From Brevibacterium spongiae (GTDB lineage Bacteria; Actinomycetota; Actinomycetes; Actinomycetales; Brevibacteriaceae): a stretch of 64,000 bases of DNA. Each line of letters starts with the position of its first letter. Position 1 is the first letter of the stretch. Positions 53,707 to 61,761 of the stretch are shown here, in pieces. A program made the translations under genes and the position numbers. The stretch lies in contig NZ_CP093443.1 in the NCBI RefSeq assembly GCF_026168515.1, positions 1,550,001 to 1,614,000 on the forward strand. The letters are read 5' to 3'. A model generated the notes under the pieces. The model was not told the DNA's origin, ran no database searches, and saw nothing but the letters and a program-made list of their open reading frames with translations.

Positions 53707-54398
53707 GTGCCCAGTGTGCCATGGACCACGCCGAGCCCGTGGGCGAGGTCCGTGATGCGGGCATCGTCGACTCTGCTGGTGAGCAGGATCTCACCCCCGC
53801 CGAGGAGGTGCTGGAGAAAGCGCGGCCACTCGGCCGGCAACGGGGTCGAGTTCGAGACGAGCAGTCCCTGCGGCCCGGCACCGGCAGACGGGTCCGGCTG
53901 TGTCCAGGGGATCTCCTGTCCGTCGATGTCGAGGATTCCGGTGGCGCGAAGGCGGCGGTTGGTGACATCGGGATAGGACCGGATGGCGGAATTGACGTCG
54001 ATGAAGTCTTCATCGACCGGAGTGCTCAGGGCTAGCGCCGGCGGGTTGAAGACGAAGACCTCCTCGGCGTCGGCGACGGAGTCATCGGTCTCGTGGCCGA
54101 GGGGAACGATGGCCATGAAGTCCGCCTCCGGGGGTTCGCTGTCGATGACCACACGGCCGCCGGCCAGCAGGACGCTGAGGATTGCGACGAGTTCGCGCCA
54201 GTGCAGTCCCTGCGGCAGGGGAGCGAAGAGGGTGAAGTCCGGTCCGAGATCATAGTCGCCGAAGAGGCCGACTCCCTTATTCACCCAGTTCGCGACGACC
54301 GGGCCGGTGAGGTCGAGACGGTCGAAGTCGTCTCCGCGCCAGATAAGGACGGGCCCGCCGGTGTGGGTGATGACTGAGAGATCCATATCCGCTTCCAT
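53694..54398 (-). CDS. TIGR03089 family protein
   Basis: 234 residues. Features recall a reduced AMP-binding-enzyme N-terminus: THTGGPVLIWRGDDFDRLDLTGPVVANWVNKGVGLF and a hydrophobic LPQGLHWRELVAILSVLLAGGRVVID helix. This fits the actinobacterial TIGR03089 family, usually found near LCP and F420 genes as here. It lacks adenylation motifs, so enzymatic activity is doubtful. ATG 54398 has no good ribosome site; ATG 54386 is in frame with GGAAG upstream. Confidence 0.7.
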   Translation of the reverse strand: MEADMDLSVITHTGGPVLIWRGDDFDRLDLTGPVVANWVNKGVGLFGDYDLGPDFTLFAPLPQGLHWRELVAILSVLLAGGRVVIDSEPPEADFMAIVPLGHETDDSVADAEEVFVFNPPALALSTPVDEDFIDVNSAIRSYPDVTNRRLRATGILDIDGQEIPWTQPDPSAGAGPQGLLVSNSTPLPAEWPRFLQHLLGGGEILLTSRVDDARITDLAHGLGVVHGTLGTWTK

Positions 54399-54430
54399 GA
54401 TTGTTCGTTCGGTGGTGCTGGGCCTGTGGG

Positions 54431-55558
54431 TCAGGGAACGATGAGTCCGATGTCGATGGTCACTCCGCGCGGAAATGCGCCGAGCTCACCGTCGACCCAG
54501 TGGTATTGGGTGGCTGCGCTGAGGTCCTCGGCGAACAGTGCTGTGTGGAGGCGCTCGACCAAGGAGCCGAGCCCGACCATCGCCTCGAGCAGCGGGGGAC
54601 CTCCTGACTGTGCAGTGGCCGGCGAGTCCGAGGGGTTGAGGGTGATCCGGGAACCGGCCCCTTCGATGCGCATCCGCCACGCTGCGTGACCGGGAGTCCG
54701 GGACTGTCCGGCACGCACCACCCGGATCGCTCGAGAGACGCGTTCGAGGATGTCATCGCCGTTGTCACCGGCCGGGGCGCTGCCGGGCAGTTCGGTGACG
54801 CCGAGGCTGCGCTGGATGGCTTCGACATGCCCGTAGCGGAACCAGTCGTCGCCGAGCTCGCGGGACAGAGCCTGCGCACCGTCGCGGCCGTTGTCGAGAT
54901 ACCCGCCGGCGCCGCGCACGAGAGCCATCGGCAGTCCGCGTGAGGAGCCTTTGACGAGATCGGCTGCGGCTGCGATCTCATCGGCGACGGCGCGCACAGT
55001 CACGGTCTGGACGCGTCCGTCATCGTCCGGTCGTCCCCGCTGATCGTCGAGTCCGGAGAAGCCGGAGAGTCCGAGGGCGATGTCGCCGACGCCGACCCTC
55101 CACGGTCGAGAGCTCGTATCGGAGACGACGAGGCCGATGCGCACGGAGAACGCCTGTTCGACTCTTCGCCGCAGCGCATCGGCTGAGCGATCGCTGTCGA
55201 GGGGGTGCAGCACGACGGCTCCAGCCGAATTCGACTGGTCGAGTCCGGCCGCCGCCTGCACTGTTCCGGCCGGCGTGCGCACGACCTGGACGGTGGTGCC
55301 GGAGCCGTAGGAGCGTTCGGCGACGAGATGAGTTCCGATCGCTGCGACGAGCTCTTCGAATTCGGCGCGGTCGGCGACAGTGCGCAGACGGCCCTCGGCC
55401 TTGGACACGACCTTCGAGGCGACGACGAGGATGTCACCGTCCTTGAGGTCGATCCGATTGCGCCGCAGGGCGTTGATGAGGATCGCGGCGAGGTCGGAAC
55501 CCGGGCCGATGTCCTCTTCCACGGGAGGGGCGTAGACGGTGAGGAGTCGGTCATTCAT
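54431..55558 (-). CDS. cofE: Coenzyme F420-0:L-glutamate ligase with extra C-terminal part
   Basis: 375 residues. Residues 1-245 fit CofE/FbiB-N: DGDILVVASKVVSKAEGRLR, VVRTPAGTVQAAAGLDQSN, GLVVSDTSSRPWRVGVGDIALG and AADEIAAAADLVKG-like VADEIAAAADLVKGSS. The enzyme adds glutamates to F420-0 using GTP. The remaining 120 residues do not look like a full FbiB nitroreductase domain (about 190 residues), but the start (SRAIRVVRAGQSRTPGHAAWR) could be a decayed form of it. The cofD/fbiA partner is absent from the window. It diverges from whiB. Confidence 0.85.
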   Translation of the reverse strand: MNDRLLTVYAPPVEEDIGPGSDLAAILINALRRNRIDLKDGDILVVASKVVSKAEGRLRTVADRAEFEELVAAIGTHLVAERSYGSGTTVQVVRTPAGTVQAAAGLDQSNSAGAVVLHPLDSDRSADALRRRVEQAFSVRIGLVVSDTSSRPWRVGVGDIALGLSGFSGLDDQRGRPDDDGRVQTVTVRAVADEIAAAADLVKGSSRGLPMALVRGAGGYLDNGRDGAQALSRELGDDWFRYGHVEAIQRSLGVTELPGSAPAGDNGDDILERVSRAIRVVRAGQSRTPGHAAWRMRIEGAGSRITLNPSDSPATAQSGGPPLLEAMVGLGSLVERLHTALFAEDLSAATQYHWVDGELGAFPRGVTIDIGLIVP

Positions 55559-55906
55559 GCTCGGCCGCCGGTGATTCCACTCTCATTCCTCCATAATCCC
55601 ATCGACGGCGCCTTCTTTCTAAATTCTCCAGGTTTGCTCAGGCGGATCCCACAGGTTGTGTCGGACTGCAGGGGTCCTCCCTATATGTGGGGTTCGGGGC
55701 GCGTGTGCATGTGAACGTGTGTTCGATTCGCGTCTCAAGTGCTGTCCCATTACTCCATGAGGGCTTGACGGAGCGGTAATGACACGCGTGTAATTTATAC
55801 CTAAAGGGGAACGCGCCGAGCATGGATCTCAGGATTCGACCGTACATCGGACTGATCGGCTCAGTCACGGTGAAGGACCTGCTCGAGCGTGAGAAAGGGG
55901 AAAACC
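55559..55906. promoter_or_regulatory. whiB/cofE divergent control region
   Basis: 348 bp without a gene. A likely whiB promoter is TTGACG (55765-55770), an 18-bp spacer and TGTAAT (55789-55794). GTAAT also occurs at 55776-55780, so two GTAAT words lie 14 bp apart. The leader of about 100 bases before GTG 55907 is long. A short frame from 55822 overlaps whiB and has no support. Confidence 0.55.
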
Positions 55907-56347
55907 GTGCAAAGCGCACAGAGAGAATGGCGGGAGAGAGAAGACTTCACCGCCGCACCGGGAGTCACCTCCCGCCGTGCCGAAGACTGGTTCATCGAAC
56001 CGGGAGCACGCACACCTGAGACGCTGCCTGATCCGCTGGCCGTCGATCCGAGCGATCTGACGCCGCTGCAGCCGGACAACTCCGCCGTCTCACCGCTGTC
56101 GCTGCTGCTCGGCGCCGCGGAAGACGGCGAACTGTCCTGGCAGGACCAGGCCCTCTGCGCCCAGACCGACCCTGAGGCGTTCTTCCCTGAGAAGGGCGGA
56201 TCGACTCGTGAGGCCAAGCGCGTCTGCGCGTCATGCGACGTCCGTTCCGAATGCCTCGAATACGCTCTGGCCAACGATGAGCGGTTCGGCATCTGGGGCG
56301 GCATGTCCGAACGTGAACGCCGCCGGCTCAAGAAAAAGGTCGTGTGA
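55907..56347 (+). CDS. WhiB-family iron-sulfur transcription factor (WhiB2/WhmD-like)
   Basis: 146 residues. Four cysteines, C84, C107, C110 and C116 (LCAQTDPEAFFPEKGG...VCASCDVRSEC), bind a 4Fe-4S cluster, followed by the G(I)WGG turn (FGIWGGMSERERRRLKKK) and a basic DNA- or sigma-contact tail. Position next to DUF3499 and manB and opposite cofE matches the WhiB2/WhmD locus, a regulator of septation in other actinobacteria. GTG 55907 is chosen for the AAAGGGG upstream; GTG 55889 is in frame. The stop overlaps the glycosyltransferase start (GTGTGA). Confidence 0.92.
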   Translation: MQSAQREWREREDFTAAPGVTSRRAEDWFIEPGARTPETLPDPLAVDPSDLTPLQPDNSAVSPLSLLLGAAEDGELSWQDQALCAQTDPEAFFPEKGGSTREAKRVCASCDVRSECLEYALANDERFGIWGGMSERERRRLKKKVV

Positions 56348-59300
56348 GTCCAGCCGTCACCGTCGTTGTCGCCTCCGGCGACGACGCCGGCAGGGTCGAG
56401 CTCGAAACAGCTCTGCGTCCGCTCTTCCCCGATATCCCAGTCGTGGATCTCGGGGGACAATCGGTTCGCGAGGCAGCCGAGGATCCCGCCGTCGCCGACT
56501 CGGACTTCCTGTGGTTCCTCACCCCTGATTCCCGACCGGAACCCGACTGCCTCGATGAGCTGCTCGACGCCATCGGGGAAACCGAATCCATCGCAGCCGT
56601 GGGCCCGAAGCTCATGCGCGGTGACCGCATCGTCTCCGCCGGAGTGAGCACCACCTCGGCGGGTGAGCGCTTCAACCCCGTGGGCGCGGGCGAAATCGAT
56701 CAGGGGCAGCGCGACAGCAGCACCGAAACGCTCGGCCTCGACCTGCCCGGCCTGCTCATGGCCACCCCCGAACTTGCCCGCATCGGCGCACCCTCCCGCG
56801 TGCTGGGACCCGCGTACCGCGGCATCGAATACTCCCGCCGACTGCGTGACCTCGGGCGTCGCGTGCTGCTGGCGCCGCGCGCCCGGATGGAGATCTCCGC
56901 CGAGGCGGCCGCTCAGCTCGGGTCCTCCCCGCAGCCGCCTGCCTCGAAGCTCCAGATCAGGACCGAGCAGCGCTACCGGCTCAGCCTCGCCGGCCAGGGG
57001 GCAGGGTCTCTGCTCTTCCGGCTCGTGTTCGCCAACCTCGGACATATCCTCGGCGGGCTGCTGTCGAACAACTTCCGCTCCGCCGGGTGGCACCTCGGCG
57101 CCCTCTTCGGTCTGCCCGCGGACATCGCCACCACCGCCCCGCTGCGCCGCGCCAACGGCCGCCGCAGTCGGACCGCCAAACGGACCAGCACCTCCCACGT
57201 CGCCGCGCTCTACGCCGACGCCGATGAACTCGCCGTCCAACGCCGGACGATGAGCGGGGACGGTGTCGAGGCCGAACCCGCCGAGATTCCCACCGGCGGG
57301 CCCGACGCGGATGCCGAACTCAACCCGATCGGTGACACCGAGGAGGCCATCGACTCCTTCTCCCGGCTCGAGATCACCGGCGGATCCAGTCTGCTGCGCG
57401 CCCCCTTGACCTATGTCATCCTCGCCGCCGTGGTGATGAGCGGGTTCATCAGCTTTCGCCTCTTCGGGCCCGGCCATCTCTCCGGCGGCGCCCTCGGCAC
57501 CACAGATGTCGGCCTGGGGGAGATCTTCTCCCGCCTGCTCGGTCGTCACCTCGACGTCTCGACCGGCGCAGCGGTCGCTGCGGACCCCTACCACCTGGTC
57601 CTCGGCGTTCTCTCCCTCCTCTTCTTCGGCCATGTCGACATCATGGTCCGCACACTGCTGCTCGCCGCGCCGATCGTCGCTGCCGTCACCGCCTATGCAG
57701 GCGCGTCAAGTGTGCTGCCTCGCCGCTGGGCCCGCGGATTCGCGGCCCTGCTGTGGATCGCCGCTCCGCTGTTCACCTCGGCGCTCTCCGACGGCCGCCT
57801 CGGTGTGGTGCTCGTCTGGATCTGCGCGCCTCTGCTGGCAGTGACCCTGCGCCGCAGCCTGCGGACCGGGTCGATTGCCGCCGCGGCCGGCAGCGGACTG
57901 CTGATCTTCGTCGTCATCTCCGGCATCCCGCTGCTGCTGCCGGTGGCGATCCTCGGCACAGCGGCACTTCTCGTAGCCGGGCGCGGACTGCGTCAGCTAT
58001 GGCTGCTGGCGCCGACCCTGTTCTTCGCTTGGCCCTGGCTGGCGGCGGTCGTCCGGGAGCCCGGGGCGCTGCTGACCATGCCCGGACAGACCCTGGCCGT
58101 CGAGTCCGCACCGACCTATCTGCTGGCCGTCGGGTTCCCGGCACCGCTCGATCTGTCCTGGCTGGCGAAGCTCGCCGCGAACCTCGGTGTCGGCGGACTC
58201 AATCCGGGCACGCTCCAGCTGTGGGCGCCCGCTCTCGTCCTGCCCATGCTCATCCTCGCCTTCTTCACCCTCATCGAGGCCAGGCTCGAACTCACCCGAC
58301 TGACGTGGGCGGTGGGCCTGTACCTCGGTGGGCTCATCCTCGCCGCGGTTCAGGTGCATCTGCCCGCGCAGACCGGTCCCTTCCACCTCATCGGCTCCTA
58401 CCCGGCCGCCGGTCTGACCCTGGTCAGCCTCGGGTCGATTCTGCTCCTGTCGCTGGGTGCCGATCGCACGGCTGCGGGCCGGTCCGGAAACGGCAGGCTG
58501 CCCATGCGCGGTCTCGTCGGTCTGGTCATCGTCGCCTCCATCGGTCTCATCGCCATCGGCGCCGGACGTGCCACCTCCTCATCCGATGCGGTCACCGCCA
58601 CAGAGGACAGCACGGTCCCGGCCCTGGCCGCCGACCGGGCCGAGGGCGATGCGAAGGCTCGGACCCTGCGTTTGGACAATGTCGACGGGGAAGTGCTGGC
58701 GACGCTGCGGTCATCGGCAGACGGAACCGTGCTGGGCACCTCGACAGTGACTGCGGCCGAGACCGTCGGGGGATGGCCGTGGCAGCGGCGACCGCTGCCG
58801 ATCTCCGCTGACCAGGTGCTCGTGGCACAGGCGGCGTCAGCCCTGTCGGCCGACGATGCAGGCGACGTCAGCGACATCCTCGGCGAACTCGGTGTCGACT
58901 TCGTCATCGTCGACGCCGATGCGGGAGCGCTCCAGAACTCCGTGTCCGTGTCGCAGGGACTCGTTCCTGTCGGCCCGACCGAATCCGGACAGCTGTGGAG
59001 AGTCGACAAGGACTACAGCGGACGGTTCCTCATCGAGGATGCTGACGGGAAGCTGAGCACCGCGCCGGTGCATGGAACCACCGTGACGGTGCCCGCCGGT
59101 GAAGAGGGTCGCACCCTCATCGTTGCCGATGCCGCACAGGGGATCAGCGCCCGACTCAACGGTGAGGCGCTGCCCCTGCCGGCGAAGGCCGATGAGACGT
59201 GGGGCAGCGAATTCGACCTGCCGGCATCGGGTGGTCGAGTCGAACTCTCGCTGAACTCGGCGGCCTATCCGGTCGGCGTCATCGCCGGATGGGTGCTCGG

Positions 59301-59463
59301 TGCGCTGAGCATCATCGTCGCCATCCCCTTCGGCGGATCCGGGCGGCAGGCGACCGGCGCGAACGGTCAGACGCCCGGCCGGCCCCGGAAGCGGACGGCC
59401 GGTTCGACCGGGCGGGCTCGCGGCGCGGACGAACGGGTCAGCAGCAAGGAGACGAGAGCATGA
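56344..59463 (+). CDS. GT2-like glycosyltransferase fused to a large membrane domain
   Basis: 1039 residues. The N-terminal 230 residues are GT2/GT-A-like (VTVVVASGDDAGRVELETAL, DFLWFLTPDSRPEPDCLDELLDA). A linker is followed by at least ten hydrophobic helices (about 360-760: LTYVILAAVVMSGFISFRLF, AAPIVAAVTAYAGASSVLP, LLIFVVISGIPLLLPVAIL and others), an extracytoplasmic domain (about 770-990) and a final helix. Similar proteins lie next to whiB2 in other actinobacteria. It probably handles a wall or membrane glycan. A clear DxD is not obvious, since DSRPEPDC takes its place. The GTG start overlaps the whiB stop, and its own stop overlaps the DUF5719 ATG. Confidence 0.85.
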   Translation: MSPAVTVVVASGDDAGRVELETALRPLFPDIPVVDLGGQSVREAAEDPAVADSDFLWFLTPDSRPEPDCLDELLDAIGETESIAAVGPKLMRGDRIVSAGVSTTSAGERFNPVGAGEIDQGQRDSSTETLGLDLPGLLMATPELARIGAPSRVLGPAYRGIEYSRRLRDLGRRVLLAPRARMEISAEAAAQLGSSPQPPASKLQIRTEQRYRLSLAGQGAGSLLFRLVFANLGHILGGLLSNNFRSAGWHLGALFGLPADIATTAPLRRANGRRSRTAKRTSTSHVAALYADADELAVQRRTMSGDGVEAEPAEIPTGGPDADAELNPIGDTEEAIDSFSRLEITGGSSLLRAPLTYVILAAVVMSGFISFRLFGPGHLSGGALGTTDVGLGEIFSRLLGRHLDVSTGAAVAADPYHLVLGVLSLLFFGHVDIMVRTLLLAAPIVAAVTAYAGASSVLPRRWARGFAALLWIAAPLFTSALSDGRLGVVLVWICAPLLAVTLRRSLRTGSIAAAAGSGLLIFVVISGIPLLLPVAILGTAALLVAGRGLRQLWLLAPTLFFAWPWLAAVVREPGALLTMPGQTLAVESAPTYLLAVGFPAPLDLSWLAKLAANLGVGGLNPGTLQLWAPALVLPMLILAFFTLIEARLELTRLTWAVGLYLGGLILAAVQVHLPAQTGPFHLIGSYPAAGLTLVSLGSILLLSLGADRTAAGRSGNGRLPMRGLVGLVIVASIGLIAIGAGRATSSSDAVTATEDSTVPALAADRAEGDAKARTLRLDNVDGEVLATLRSSADGTVLGTSTVTAAETVGGWPWQRRPLPISADQVLVAQAASALSADDAGDVSDILGELGVDFVIVDADAGALQNSVSVSQGLVPVGPTESGQLWRVDKDYSGRFLIEDADGKLSTAPVHGTTVTVPAGEEGRTLIVADAAQGISARLNGEALPLPAKADETWGSEFDLPASGGRVELSLNSAAYPVGVIAGWVLGALSIIVAIPFGGSGRQATGANGQTPGRPRKRTAGSTGRARGADERVSSKETRA

Positions 59464-60917
59464 AGCACCTGCGCAGCATCGTGACCTTCGGGGCCATCGC
59501 CGTGCCCGGAGTGCTCGTGGCCACGACCTCGTTCCTCACCCCGCTGACTCCGGGCACCCTCGACCGCAGCCCCGAACAGGTGCGCATGCCCACCGCCGAT
59601 ATGCGCGTCGTATGCCCCGGACCGCTGCTCACCGACGGGACAGCCGAAGGCACGGATGCTGAGTTCGTCGACGATTCGAAGGTCTCGACGCGTGTGGTCT
59701 CCGCCTCGGCGCCGATCGGGGCCGCCGACGGATCCACCTCCTCGGCGCGGCTGCAGGTCGCGGACCTCGGAGGTTCCGTCGACTTCGACAACCCCGCCGG
59801 TCAGGGTTTCGTCTCCGGCGATGACAGCATCGACTCGACGAAACTCGTCACCGGCTTCGCCCGACCCGGCGCCCCCGCCCTGACGACCGGCCTCGAAACC
59901 GTCGAAGGCAGCTCCGGCGACCTCACCGGCCTGGCCGCACTCACGTGCGCACAGGCCTCGAGCAGCTTCCGCATCCTCGCCGGTTCCGGTGCCACCGGAT
60001 CGAACTCGCAGCTGCTGCTGAGCAACCCCGGCGACGTCCCCGTCCAGGCGAAGGTCTCGGTCATGACCCCCGGAGGGCAATCGGCCGAACCGACCGAACT
60101 GAGCATCAAAGCCGGACAGCAGCGTGCCGTGCGTCTGGCCGGACTCGCAGTCGGCGCTGAATCCCTGGCCGTCGATGTCACCGTCGACGGGGGAGTCCTC
60201 GCCGGATCCGTGCAGGAGACCGTCCTCGACGGGCTCAAGCCCCAAGGCATCGACCTCGCCGCTGCCGGCGCCGATGCCGATCGCCAACAGGTGCTCACCG
60301 GTCTGAGCGGAAAAGACGTCCGCGTGCGCGTGGCCAACCCGGGCAAGGACCTGGCCGAGGTCGGGCTCAAGGCCTACGGACCCGAGGGCGAGATCGACAT
60401 TCCCCGTCAGTCGATGACTGTGGTCGGACAGGGAGTCGCCGAAGCCGACCTCGGCGACCTCGAAGCCACCAGCGTCGTCGTCGACGCCGACCAGCGGGTC
60501 CAGGCCGGAGCATTCATCGGCCAGGACGGGAAGAAGGGCGCCTCCGACTTCGGCAGCGTCCAAGCTACCGAATCATTGGCCGAGACCCAGATCATGGCGC
60601 TGCCGCGCACCGGCGACAGCTCACTTCACCTCTCACCTGGTCAGGGACGTGTGCAGGTGCAGGGAATGCTCGATGACGGTTCGCTGACCGATCCGCAGTC
60701 GATCGACCTCAACCCGTCGGGAACGACCGTCGTCGACCCGAGTTCCGTCTCCGATGACTCGGTGCGGGCCCTGGTGCTCAAGGGTTCGCAGGCCACGGGA
60801 ACACGCGCCGACGGAGTCCACGCGACCCTCGTCGTGACCACCGAGAACGGGATCTCGACCGTCGCTCCTGCACCGGCCCCTGCCGGCGTGGCCTACCGCG
60901 ACATCCGGCTCGGCTGA
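59460..60917 (+). CDS. DUF5719 family exported protein
   Basis: 485 residues. An N-terminal hydrophobic anchor or signal (SIVTFGAIAVPGVLVATTSF) precedes an external beta-rich region with repeated LSNPGDVPVQAKV and VANPGKDLAEVGLKAYGPEG units, each starting with an N-P-G turn. Function is unknown. The gene is always, as far as I recall, beside the whiB2-linked glycosyltransferase in this phylum. Its ATG overlaps the glycosyltransferase stop (ATGA), so the two products probably act together at the cell surface. Confidence 0.85.
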   Translation: MKHLRSIVTFGAIAVPGVLVATTSFLTPLTPGTLDRSPEQVRMPTADMRVVCPGPLLTDGTAEGTDAEFVDDSKVSTRVVSASAPIGAADGSTSSARLQVADLGGSVDFDNPAGQGFVSGDDSIDSTKLVTGFARPGAPALTTGLETVEGSSGDLTGLAALTCAQASSSFRILAGSGATGSNSQLLLSNPGDVPVQAKVSVMTPGGQSAEPTELSIKAGQQRAVRLAGLAVGAESLAVDVTVDGGVLAGSVQETVLDGLKPQGIDLAAAGADADRQQVLTGLSGKDVRVRVANPGKDLAEVGLKAYGPEGEIDIPRQSMTVVGQGVAEADLGDLEATSVVVDADQRVQAGAFIGQDGKKGASDFGSVQATESLAETQIMALPRTGDSSLHLSPGQGRVQVQGMLDDGSLTDPQSIDLNPSGTTVVDPSSVSDDSVRALVLKGSQATGTRADGVHATLVVTTENGISTVAPAPAPAGVAYRDIRLG

Positions 60918-60953
60918 GAACGCCCAGCTGAAGTCCTTCGACCCGGTGAGCGC

Positions 60954-61316
60954 TCAGGTGCGACGGAGGATGTCGACCTGGTCGGCGATCACCTCGGCGA
61001 TGAGCGCATCCCTGTTCTCCGGGCCTGCGTGATCTTCGACGACCCGCCGGTAGAGGACGATATGGGTCAGACGGTTCGTCGTCGCCGGGAACACGCGGCC
61101 GAAGCTCGGCTCGGTCGAACTCGCCGGTGGAACCGCATCGACGGCAAGCACCACCTCGGCGAGGAGCCCCGGTTCGCGAGTGCGCATCCGCGCGAATTCG
61201 GCAGCGGCCGCCTGGGCGAAGCTCTCGGACCGACTCAGCTTGGCAGGAACCGCGGCCCGGTGCAGCGGTGAGCGCAGGCCCCTGCCGTGGCGGTCGCGAT
61301 GTCGCCTTGATCTCAT
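60954..61316 (-). CDS. Zincin-like metallopeptidase family protein lacking HExxH
   Basis: 120 residues. The order of segments (FAQAAAAEFARMRTREPGLLAEVVLAVDAVPPAS, then RLTHIVLYRRVVEDHAG) follows the small metallopeptidase family found in this locus. The usual HExxH helix, which should come in ALIAEVIADQVDILRRT, has A-D-Q-V-D instead, and the protein stops just after. It therefore should not bind zinc and is probably not a peptidase. ATG 61316 is likely; a longer frame to 61580 opposes the DUF3499 gene and is rejected. Confidence 0.7.
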   Translation of the reverse strand: MRSRRHRDRHGRGLRSPLHRAAVPAKLSRSESFAQAAAAEFARMRTREPGLLAEVVLAVDAVPPASSTEPSFGRVFPATTNRLTHIVLYRRVVEDHAGPENRDALIAEVIADQVDILRRT

Positions 61317-61375
61317 AGCACGCCATTCTACGTGCGGGGCCGTCGCGCCTGAGCGAATGAGGCGATTCCGGCGTG

Positions 61376-61390
61376 TAGAGTGTGGGACTG
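61376..61390 (+). promoter_or_regulatory. -10 element of the DUF3499 gene, predicted leaderless
   Basis: TAGAGT (61376-61381) ends 8 bp before the GTG at 61390, and no ribosome site lies between. The same TAGAGT spacing is seen at birA (31507). Confidence 0.5.
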
Positions 61391-61761
61391 TGTCAGCCGT
61401 GAGAATGTGTTCAAAAGTCAGCTGCTCGCGCCCCGCCGCCGCCACCATGACGTACGTGCACGCTGATGCGACCGTCGTCATCGGGCCGCTGGGCAGGCGA
61501 GCAGAACCGGGCGCCCATGACCTGTGCGCTGAGCATGCGGCGAAGCTGACCCCGCCTGTGGACTGGCAGCTCATCCGCATCGATTCCGGTCAGGCCCCGC
61601 CCGAGCGCAGCCGCGATGACCTGCTGGCCATCGCCGATGCCGTCCGTGAAGCTGCCGACCGCGCCGATCGGACCCCTGCCCGTGCCGAATCGACCGGCGC
61701 GAACGATTCCCCGCACACCGGTCGCAGACACGGCCACCTGCGCATCATCGGCGACTCATGA
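61390..61761 (+). CDS. DUF3499 family protein
   Basis: 123 residues. The conserved N-terminal core MCSKVSCSRPAAATMTYVHADATVVIGPLGRRAEPGAHDLCAEHAAKLTPP contains Cys in KVSC and DLCAEH, a possible metal site, and is typical of DUF3499, a protein of unknown function next to whiB2 and manB in actinobacteria. The C-terminal 50 residues are hydrophilic. GTG 61390 is chosen from the leaderless -10; ATG 61405 (MCSKV) is also in frame. The stop overlaps the manB start by ATGA. Confidence 0.85.
   Translation: MSAVRMCSKVSCSRPAAATMTYVHADATVVIGPLGRRAEPGAHDLCAEHAAKLTPPVDWQLIRIDSGQAPPERSRDDLLAIADAVREAADRADRTPARAESTGANDSPHTGRRHGHLRIIGDS

Noticed and set aside
55861..57633. 590-codon minus-strand frame
   Set aside because: It is a shadow of whiB and the glycosyltransferase gene, both supported by motifs and by coupled starts and stops.
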